Shown here: positions 56,801 through 64,000 of the stretch, piece by piece
Position numbering within the stretch: the first letter of the stretch is position 1
Layout of the letters: each line of letters starts with the position of its first letter
NCBI GenBank assembly: GCA_030686995.1
Contig: CM060704.1
Span: 110,552,542 to 110,616,541 of the forward strand
DNA: 64,000 nt
Source of the DNA: Artemisia argyi
Taxonomy: Eukaryota; Streptophyta; Magnoliopsida; Asterales; Asteraceae
Direction of reading: 5' to 3'
Program-made: the position numbers and the translations under genes
The notes under the pieces: generated by a model
The model's database searches: none
What the model saw: the letters and a program-made list of their open reading frames with translations, nothing else
What the model was told of the DNA's origin: nothing

Positions 56801-59701
56801 TATTAATTACCCTATCTTTTTGTAAGTTTTTATTTTTATAAATTTGATACCTATATATTTATGTGTTTTTTCCCCTCAATTAAATTCTCCAAAAATTTAT
56901 TAAAGTTTGACCAAAATAAATTCAATTTTGACCTTTTATTAGCCAAACATATTGCTTGATTTCGCTTATGTGTCAAAATCGAGCTTTCCTGTTGGTCCAA
57001 TTTGTTTTTCAATGAGAAAGGTTTTGTAAAAACATTTCGAAATAATGTAATTCCTTTATTAAATAAAAGATTCGGTTGATAATACATATAGGTAAAAGAT
57101 CATTTGAGGACCAAACTTTTTTTACATACCAAGGGACTAATCTCCACCATCCATCTTCCCTCCATCTTTATTTGATCTAATGGATGAGATTAATCCCAAC
57201 AATTTAAAAAAACCCACTTTCATCCCTTTTATTCAAATATTAATATTTTTCAAACCGTTAATCGTTAAGCGAAAAAAAATATACCGTTACGACGAGCATT
57301 TAATTATCTTTCTATAGATAGGCTATTCGATATATTTTCGACAATTTTTTTTTTCCATTTTTTTCACGTTTTTTTTCGTTGCCGAAAAAATCATATATGA
57401 TATTACATATCATATCATATATGATATGTAATATCATATATGATATGATATATAATATCATATATGATTTTTTCGGCCACGACAAAAAACATGAAAAAAA
57501 CAAAAAAAAAATTGTCGAAAATATATCAAATAGCCTATCTATAGAAAGATAATTAAATGCTCGTCGCGATGGTGTAATTATTTTCTCTTAACGATTAACG
57601 GTTTAAGAGATATTTAAATTATAAAAAACGGATGAAATATTAAAATGCTTTTAATCTCAACAATTGATTTCTTTTTAAATGGATGGTGGGGATGAGTCCC
57701 TTTGTATATGAGGATTGGTTGGTTTTTTAAATAACATTTATCAAATATTTTTTACTATTCATTGAATTGTTAAAAACATTATTAGTTATTGGTGGTTAGT
57801 TTTCTGGACATGTTAGTTATTAGACTTTCTTTGTTACTCATTTCGTTAGTCATACATCTCTCATAGCCCGTCCATGAATTATTACTTTTACATTGTTAGT
57901 CCTTAAAATATATAGTCCTTAGAATTTTTTTGTTAGTCCTTCCGTTAGTCATTCACTTTCCATTATCAATCCCTGAATTATTTTTATACATTATTAGTCC
58001 TTAAAATGTGTAGTCCCTTTAGGTTTCTTTTTTAGTCCTTTCATTAGTCATTGAGTTTTAGTTGCTAGTCCTTGATTTTTTTAAGAAATAAATATTATAT
58101 GTCGTTTATATAAAAGTTTAATAAGATGATGTATGTAATTTGTTTATCAGCCACTAGTTTTCTTATTTACCCATACATAAGAGGGTGTTTATACCTTTTT
58201 AGTTTATTAGGAACAATATATTTTCATTGTTAGTCTTTAAATTCTTTTTTACATTGTTAGTCTCTAAATTTTATAATTTCTGATATAAGTGTGATACCTT
58301 ATTTTATATAAAATTATGTAGTGTTTTTATTTTAATGTATTGTTTTATTTAACATGAAAAAAATGTGTCGCCCTGGTAAACTTACAAACCCAAGTTATGA
58401 GGTAGAGTGGGTTCCATTGAGTTTCATTTAATTATCATAAAAACTAAACTTATTTAATTTAATCATATGAAATTTACTTCCGCCGCAACGCGCGGGCCAA
58501 AGTTACTCGTTATCCACATATTTGTCATGTTGGATGTTTCATATTCATTATACTACTTGTATTCTTTGTGCACGCACGGGGCTTTGGTATAAATCTTAAT
58601 ATGTTTTGATATGAGTCACAATACATCTAAATTTTATTTATTTGCGCATACAAATTATATATCATCTAATTTTAATAATACAATTGGTTAATAATGTAAA
58701 TTTCTATTTTGGCACTGTTCAGGTACATATACGGAATTGTTAAACAAGAATTTTCTATACCTATACATTTCGTTATTTTATTAAGAAAAATAATTTGTAG
58801 GCCTAAGTAATGAACCTAACAATAGACCTACAAATATTATTGGTGTAATTCAAAATTGATTGGTGAATATAAAGAGAGAGAAAAAGTGTTTTTAATACTT
58901 GTCAAAATATGAATGGAGTAGGCCTATTTGTAGGTCTATTTAGTAGGCCTAATTATCAATGCTCTTTTATTAATATCGATTAATATTCTAAATAATTTTT
59001 TTTTTTGAACAAATGATTTGACTTTCTTTAACTGGCATGGTGTTGAGGTTGACATTGTTTAAATTTAACTATTTATATCAGGCTTTAGATATTATACTTG
59101 TTTAATAGCATTTAATGACCATTAGAAATGCTTTTCAAGTTATCATTATTTAAACTTTAAAGAGTAGTTACATGCGTTGTTATATGCACAATATTGTGTA
59201 TATATTTTCATCTCACAAAATTTTGATATTTATATTCCTGTAGATAATAATTTTAGCCGTATTTAATTTTTAAACCGTTGTACGTGCGGGTTAAACTTAT
59301 AAAGATGAATAACATTAGTTTTTGCTGAGCGTGAATAGTAAACAAAAAAAACTTCTTTGAGCATCATTACTTAATCTCATAAAAAATGATTAACATGAGT
59401 TGTTTGTATATATGCAATCTCGTGTATTTATTTAGATATAATATTTACTGTTGCTTTCGTTTTGATATTTATATTCCGTTCAAATACTTTAATTTAATAT
59501 ATAATGATAATAACATTTATGAATAACAACATATATGTTGAATTATACAAAATAAATAAATAAATAAGTAAAATCATAAAATCTAGGAGATATAAAGTGT
59601 AGGGGTATTTCTGTTACTTAAAAACATGAAAACGGATAATTTTACTTAAGCTTATATAATTTATTTAAAATTTAACAACTAAAATTTTTATTAATTACCC
59701 A

Positions 59702-59768
<67 letters not shown>

Positions 59769-62188
59769 TATAAAATCGGCACATGTGTTTTTATACATAT
59801 TTTTTTGAACGGATGAAATTTTGAAATGTTTGACTTTCTATTGCCAATGAGATGACTCCATTTATCATACATTCATACGTGACAAAATTAAGTACTCTCA
59901 TTGATCCAATTTCAATTGTCCTAACATTTTTTTTTTTCACTTTTTGAAAATCTTTTATCATCTAAAAGATATAGATTATATGTACCCAAAGTAATGATAT
60001 GTGATAAAAAAGAATTTATAGATATGAAAATCTATTAAACTGTGTAAGGTCTAATATATTTCTGTAAAATTCTGAGATGGTGATATGCTAGTGTATAAAA
60101 CCATTAATTGGAGATGCCCAAATTAACAAACTATTAAAGAAAAACTAAGTTTGTCACTAATTATTCATGTAAAAGAAAAATCTTTATAACTTTTTGATTT
60201 TGTTTCCATTGTTCGTTTTATTGTAACGTTTCCTCTTTCAAACTACTTGTCATATTTTTTAGATATTGCATTGGACATAGTGAAAAAGTATCCGGCCCTT
60301 GGTAGGAGGAGCACATTACTTGGAGTTTTGGCACGAAGGCCTGAAGCATTTTCGAAAACAAAATCTAGTATCATAAAGGAAACAGTCTATTCAGGTAAAC
60401 ATCTCATGTGATGCTCTTCTCATCATCCTTTCATGTTATGCTTCTGCCATGTCATTTACAATATTATCAGAGATATTTCAATTAGTTTGTTTTTGTTGTT
60501 ATATATATCATGTCATTTATGCACAATTAAACCCACTACATATTTGTCACATGCATGTCCTCTTAAACATTGTACATAAGACTAGATCATTATTTAAAAT
60601 TGAAAACCAAATAGTCTTTACTTAGCGCTAGATATAATAGGCGCCAAGTGGTTATAGATTTAATTTTCAACTGAGACATTTATGAAATACTACCTCCGTC
60701 CCATTTAAAGTGTCCACTTTCATAATGCACAAAGTTTTAGGAGATTCCACTAACTAAACTCTCCACCAATCAAATATTACTTTGACCCACTAAACTCTCA
60801 TCTTATTGGTTGAAAGGTACAAGTGGACACTTAATTTGGGACATGCAAAGATTCTATTGTGGACACTTTAAATGGGACGGAGGGAGTACTATTAACGTAC
60901 CGGTATATATAAGTGAGTGAATATCTGTTTTTTTAGAGAGAATAAAAAAATGAAGATAACGTATGAGGGGTGAAATAGAGAGTGTATGAAAGATGACCTT
61001 CTTGGTCCACCCAATACATTGTCATAAGAGGTAATGGTTGGCTTCTCTCAAGGAGAGTGTTCCCAAACACCTGAAGTCATTCTTAGAAATGGAAATGTAA
61101 GGTGTTTGGCAAAGCCATTCTTAGTGATGGTGGTAGGAAAACGTAAGAAAAACAGATGAAAACGTATAAAAACGGATTAAAACGTAATAAAAATGAACAA
61201 AAACGTATAAAAACGGATTAAGACGTATTAAAACGGACAAAAAAATATGAAAACGTAAGAAAAACGGACGAAAACGAATAAAAACGAACGAAAACGTATA
61301 AAAACAGACAAAACCGAATGAAAACGTAAGAAAAACGGATTAAAACGTATTAAAAGTATGAAAACGTAAGAAAAACGGACGAAAACGACTTAAAACGGAC
61401 GAAAACGTATAAAAACGGACAAAACTAATGTAAACGTAAGAAAAACGGGAAAAATATATAAAGGACTAACGATGCAAATAATCATTTGCTAAATGGACTA
61501 ACGTTGCCACATGATAACTAACAGAACTGACGACCGTTAGCTCAGGGATGAATGGTGCAGATTCTGTGCGTAAATTCGAGGGTATTTTAGTCATATCATG
61601 TTTTTTTAAACTATTGGACCAAAAGTGTTATGGGTCGTCGGATCTTGGACTGGATCGTTACTTTTTAAACTATTTGACCAAAACTGTTATACCCGGTAAA
61701 CCACGAGGACCAAAAATGTAGTTAATTCTTTTTTCTTTTTCTTTTTTTTTTCCTTTTTTTCGATTGTTATTTTCATTAGAGTTAAAAAGGAATGCTATAG
61801 CCACAAAGAAAATTTCCACAAAACATCCACAAAGTGATGTGTCAAAAGGTCAATGGTGTATGTTTTGATAGTTTCTCTCTCCAGTTTATGATTAAACCAA
61901 TCATTTTTTGACACATCACTTTGTGGATGTTTTGTGGAAATTTTTTTTGTGGCTATAGCATTCCTCACAGTTAAAACAGTCCCATAGCCACCCCACCCTC
62001 TAACCAACACACTCACAATTTAGCCCTCCGGCCTCCACCATCATCCTTGGTTCACACCCACCACTTCTCCCAACACGTACACCAAAACACCATCAGCTCG
62101 GCCAACAAAATTTGCATTCAACACACCGCCAGATTAGTCACTGTTATCCATGAACCAACTTGACAGCTACTCTCACTGACTCACTGTC

Positions 62189-62267
<79 letters not shown>

Positions 62268-64000
62268 CATTTTAGAATAAAAAGCGTTGTTTGGATTGCA
62301 TTTGAAATCTGGCGAGCGGTGTCCAATTCCTATTTTTTGATAAAATGTTCAAAGCTGAGAAAAAACTGTTCATAAGCAATCTGTCTCATTCGAATTGGAT
62401 AACATGTTTAGAATTTAGTTAAATTTGTTAAGAAAACGTCCAAAGCGTAGAAAAAATGTCAAAGATGAGTTGAAACATGCTAGAAACCAAGTTATGTAAC
62501 AGTTTACATGCATATAATCAATATAAAAGGTTGATAATCGCTATAATTAATAAAATCCTGGATTTCACATAAATATTTGTATCATAAGTTTGATTTCTCA
62601 TTTCTATAAATTTATGGTTGCTGGCGCTGCTTTCAGTTTATGCATTCATTGGTTTAAAGGTGGAAATGCCTGAAAAGGAAAGTCAAGCATTGCAATTATT
62701 AAGAGTCCTTTGGGAAGATATTGCGAAACTACCTAAGAAGGAAATTGATGGCATACTTAGAGGGCCACCGGATTCAATGAAACCAGCTAAAGGATGGGGT
62801 CTCCAAGCTATACAACTCAAAGAACTCATTTCTGAGCAACTTGAGGAGATGGAGAAAACTTTTCCATATGAACATCAAGCTCCGCAACTAAAAAAAATTG
62901 TTTCCCGATACGTTTTGAAAATGCATACTGAAACCCAAAACATAGTCAAGGAAGAAAATAGAATGCGTTCTTTTGAAGGAGATCAAGCTCTGGAACTAGA
63001 AAAGATAATTTCTGAAAATATTGAGAAATTGCATGATGATACTCGGAAGTCTATTAAGCAAGGAGCTGAGGTGAAAGTTCTACATGGTCTCATTTCAGAT
63101 CATATTAGTGTTATGCGTAGAAAATCAAGTTTAAGGGAAACATATTCTTCTCGGGTATTATTTATTGCTGCAGAAATGGGCAATACCAATTTTATAGTTG
63201 AGCTTATTCTAAGATATCCTGATTTGATATGGAAGGTAAATGATCAGAATCAAAGTATATTTCACGTTGCCGTGAAACATCGTCATGCTGATATCTATAA
63301 CCTATTGTACGAGATAGGCACGATGAAGGGTTTGATAACCCATCTCAAAGATAATAATGATAACAATATGTTGCATTTAGTTGGGAAGATTGTGAATCGA
63401 AAGCAGCTCGAGAATGTGTCAGTAGGTGCTTTAGACATGCAACGAGAACTATTATGGTTCCAGGTACATATACAGATTCCACTATGAGCTTCTAGGATTA
63501 TTTTTTAATCTTAGAAAACTCATCTAGTTTCTTTCCTAAGAGTATAACAATAAGAGGATCTATAACTATTCTAATCTGTTTGTGCTTCAGGAAGTAGAGT
63601 CAATGATCCCTCCATCTCTTAGAGAACAGAGGAACTTTGATGGTCTAACACCACATGAGTTATTCACAAAGGAACACAAAAATATGGTTACAAAAGGGGA
63701 AAAATGGATGAAGGAAATGGCTACTCAATGTATAGAGGTTGCTGCACTTATTGCCACCGTGGCATTCGCTGCAGCTTTTACGGTTCCGGGAGGATACGAC
63801 CAAAACAATGGTATCCCTATCTTTTATTCGAAAACAACCTACAAGGTTTTCGTTGTTGTAGATGCTATATCTCTGTTCTCATCTATAGCTTCAATCCTCC
63901 ACATGTTCTTAACCGTATTCACGTCTCCTTATGCCGTAAGCGATTTCTTGGAATCATTACCTGAAAAGTTGACGATCGGTCTATCATATCTTTTTCTATC
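44772..64000 (+). CDS. Ankyrin-repeat/PGG-domain membrane protein gene, 5' five exons
   Basis: Exons 44772-44835, 45120-45623, 60263-60394, 62637-63463 and 63591-64000+ join in frame across GT-AG introns into 645 codons so far, continuing off the right edge. Order: Ser-rich start, ankyrin repeats (about residues 32-170; GETALHVAAS, HSTALHFAVLAGN), a linker with repeated helical units (about 250-393), more ankyrin-like repeats (about 403-480), then the PGG domain (CIEVAALIATVAFAAAFTVPGG; PGG at 575-577) with two membrane helices seen. Related plant proteins include ACD6 and ITN1, usually with four C-terminal helices and roles in immunity or stress signalling at membranes. The exact role here is not known. 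Confidence 0.9.
45120..45623 (+). CDS. Ankyrin gene exon 2
   Basis: Acceptor CTACTATATAG|G, donor ATG|GTAAGT. 504 bp encoding the first ankyrin block (GAPLYEASLQGDWKSAKAIL onward). If intron 2 is not spliced, the frame runs 33 codons into the intron and stops at TAG 45725-45727, giving a 223-residue ankyrin-only protein. Confidence 0.92.
46453..46669 (+). mobile_element. tRNA-derived SINE with target duplication
   Basis: Box A TGGCTTAGTGG at 46466-46476 and box B GTTCAATTCC at 46521-46530 form the internal pol III promoter. The body ends in a short A tail. The 18-bp duplication AAATAGTTTCTCATTATT lies at 46435-46452 and 46670-46687 (it shares A residues with the tail). Such SINEs are moved by LINE machinery. 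Confidence 0.9.
46865..47557. mobile_element. Mutator-like foldback element, copy 1
   Basis: Two arms of ~300 bp are inverted copies (shared: TTTTTTACATAC, ACTCATCTCCACC-like, TTTAATTAT, TTTTCGACAA) around an AT-rich palindromic centre (TGATATTACATAT repeats). The flanking duplication GTTATAATTT lies at 46855-46864 and 47558-47567; a 9-10-bp length fits Mutator. No ORF. Confidence 0.8.
47625..47660 (-). mobile_element. Helitron-like 3' terminus
   Basis: On the minus strand, a hairpin CCCTGTGCGTGCACGGG, then ACTTATAACTAG with T next. This matches the CTRR-T rule. Related but diverged sequence occurs at 58560-58600, so several copies are in this intron. Confidence 0.5.
47845..50710 (+). repeat. 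5' LTR of the intronic retrotransposon
   Basis: 2866 bp with TGTCACA...TGTGACA inverted ends. It contains a cluster of ACTTGACTTGAACTTTTGA repeats (about 49725-49835) and alternating TCTCCCATGTTCGGA/TCTCCCCTGTCTACGGA units (about 49866-50160). Short ORFs inside it recur in the other LTR and are not genes. Confidence 0.93.
50711..51411 (+). other. 701-bp interior of the intronic retrotransposon
   Basis: Primer site at 50714-50725, then DNA without a long reading frame, then a purine-rich tract at the right end (51397-51411). An internal near-repeat (ATAGACTAGTCACCTATATTC / ATAGGCTGACTACCTATATCC) lies at about 51087-51150. The interior is probably a deleted remnant kept for primer binding and packaging. 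Confidence 0.8.
51412..54275 (+). repeat. 3' LTR of the intronic retrotransposon
   Basis: 2864 bp, offset 3567 bp from the 5' LTR. Differences seen: one TA unit fewer at about 52960, C-to-T at 53637 (TACGTAC/TATGTAC), G-to-A near 53726, and C-to-T near 54020. Confidence 0.93.
55182..55460 (-). pseudogene. Possible captured gene fragment, antisense in intron 2
   Basis: On the minus strand a CT-rich leader precedes ATG in AACCATGTTTCAG (MFQLQDHVQKWSRLG). Further on is NKHRNTLILRDLFKEVSG, then a plausible intron GTAAGG...TTTTTTACAG, then TYRDLGIS-stop. The segment looks like short exons of an ordinary plant gene carried by a Helitron-like element. I do not recognise the parent. The unspliced 92-codon frame is probably not the real product. 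Confidence 0.35.
56604..56641 (+). mobile_element. Helitron-like 3' terminus
   Basis: A hairpin GGGTACCCGCCGC...GCGCGGGTACCC is followed by TGCTAA and then T, fitting the CTRR-T rule. A related phrase without the hairpin (TTTGCTCGCCACAAAATTTAGTCACAG) lies ~270 bp upstream. Confidence 0.5.
57090..57735. mobile_element. Mutator-like foldback element, copy 2
   Basis: Same arm sequences as 46865-47557 (GATCATTTGAG, TTTTTTTACATACC, AATTATCTTTCTATAGATAG, TTTTCGACAA) with a centre of repeated ATCATATATGATAT palindromes. The ends are approximate and no clear duplication was found. The two copies lie in the same intron. Confidence 0.75.
57736..60262. other. AT-rich intron DNA, Helitron-like remnants, (ATT)n
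   Basis: GC hairpin-like ACTTCCGCCGCAACGCGCGGG at about 58477-58497 and GTGCACGCACGGGG at about 58568-58581 look like old Helitron ends. An uninterrupted (ATT)n of about 22 units lies at 59704-59769. No gene. Confidence 0.5.
60263..60394 (+). CDS. Ankyrin gene exon 3
   Basis: Acceptor ATATTTTTTAG|AT, donor TCAG|GTAAAC. 132 bp encoding DIALDIVKKYPALGRR and SIIKETVYS. It is too short to stand out alone but fits the phase of exons 2 and 4 exactly. Confidence 0.85.
60690..60896. mobile_element. Stowaway MITE in intron 3
   Basis: CTACCTCCGTCCCATTTAAAG at the left and its near complement ending GGGACGGAGGGAG at the right, with TA duplications at 60688-60689 and 60897-60898. 207 bp. Confidence 0.9.
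61135..61455. repeat. AACG-rich minisatellite in intron 3
   Basis: Imperfect tandem units of GAAAACGTAAGAAAAACGGA type repeat for ~320 bp. Confidence 0.8.
61788..61968. mobile_element. 181-bp palindromic MITE in intron 3
   Basis: ~60-bp arms (AGGAATGCTATAGCCACAAA ... complement TTTGTGGCTATAGCATTCCT) around a short loop. The 8-bp duplication AGTTAAAA lies at 61780-61787 and 61969-61976. The right end carries three extra bases (CAC), so the exact end is slightly uncertain. Confidence 0.85.
62192..62265. repeat. (AT)n microsatellite in intron 3
   Basis: About 37 uninterrupted AT units, ~370 bp upstream of exon 4. Confidence 0.92.
62637..63463 (+). CDS. Ankyrin gene exon 4 with repeated helical linker
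   Basis: Acceptor GCTGCTTTCAG|TT, donor TTCCAG|GTACAT. 827 bp. It encodes VYAFIGLKVE, then 4-5 imperfect units of QA(x)QLxxIISExIExM type (starting near residues 250, 290, 314, 350 and 379), then ankyrin-like RVLFIAAEMGNTNFIVELIL, SIFHVAVKHRH and NMLHLVGKI. Confidence 0.9.
63591..64000 (+). CDS. Ankyrin gene exon 5 (PGG domain), open at the right edge
   Basis: Acceptor TGTGCTTCAG|GA. It encodes EVESMIPPSLREQRNFDG, the TPHELFTKEH motif typical just before PGG, the first membrane helix with PGG, and a second helix (VFVVVDAISLFSSIASILHM). A third hydrophobic segment begins at the edge. Confidence 0.9.

Larger units (their letters stand above)
54281..57089. other. AT-rich intron DNA, Helitron-like, with possible captured gene fragment
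   Basis: The start (TGTTGAGGTTGATGTTGTT) resembles 59040-59080, so it is a repeat family shared within the intron. A 25-bp direct repeat (TTAATTCACATTATTTAGCTAGGG) lies at about 55898-55945. Apart from 55182-55460 no coding signal was seen. Confidence 0.5.
45624..60262 (+). other. Ankyrin gene intron 2, 14.6 kb, filled with mobile DNA
   Basis: GTAAGT donor and TTTTTTAG acceptor. In order it contains an AACCGG-rich hAT-like stretch (45853-46150), a SINE, a foldback element, Helitron-like sequence, an LTR retrotransposon, a possible captured gene fragment, a second foldback element and more Helitron-like AT-rich DNA. No second host gene is convincing inside it. Confidence 0.85.

Noticed and set aside
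62144..62375. Tyr-Ile repeat ORFs on both strands
   Set aside because: Translations of the (AT)n microsatellite.

Overview
This window looks like repeat-rich nuclear DNA of a flowering plant. The proteins are plant-type: Ty1/copia, Ty3/gypsy of the Tat type, plant L1 LINEs with an RRM/DUF4283 ORF1, a BED/hAT transposase and an ankyrin-PGG membrane protein. The host gene has GT-AG introns. The copia proteins, with a very long gag-protease linker, resemble elements I recall from Asteraceae, so a daisy-family genome is my best guess. That guess is from memory, not a search. There is one host gene. Almost everything else is mobile DNA, and many insertions can be delimited to the base by target-site duplications (TSDs).

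1-21568 is a three-deep stack of LTR retrotransposons. A Tat-type gypsy element on the minus strand (17087-21568; its LTR is 21058-21568) is cut by an older copia element on the plus strand (copia A, entering from the left edge and ending with its 3' LTR at 16559-17086). Copia A is itself cut by copia B (1979-15128, 13,150 bp, 387-bp LTRs, TSD TTTTG). Copia B carries gag, a long coiled-coil linker, protease, integrase, reverse transcriptase and RNase H, all damaged. Its 2.9-kb non-coding 3' region has repeated polypurine motifs. A 194-bp hAT MITE (8-bp TSD) sits in its linker.

21569-24703 has one unrecognised 131-codon reading frame (22896-23291) and otherwise low-complexity DNA. 24704-30359 is a 5'-truncated LINE (LINE-A) split by a 4.25-kb hAT transposon (25288-29536, TSD AATGAAAT). 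That hAT carries a decayed BED/hAT transposase and a large foldback element rich in poly(C)/poly(G). 31996 to about 38510 is a second, nearly complete LINE of the same family on the minus strand (LINE-B). Its ORF1 is split by a 969-bp hAT derivative (TSD GTATCAAC).

38510-44770 is a field of small elements: tRNA-derived SINE, hAT MITEs, Stowaway MITE, Helitron-like ends, tandem duplication and a promoter-proximal foldback MITE.

44772-64000 is the 5' part of an ankyrin-repeat/PGG-domain membrane protein gene with five exons inside the window, running off the right edge. Its 14.6-kb second intron holds a SINE, two related Mutator-like foldback elements, Helitron-like sequence and a very recent non-autonomous LTR retrotransposon (47845-54275). 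That retrotransposon has 2.86-kb LTRs, almost identical to each other, around only 701 bp of interior. No rRNA, functional tRNA, CRISPR or bacterial-type signals were seen.
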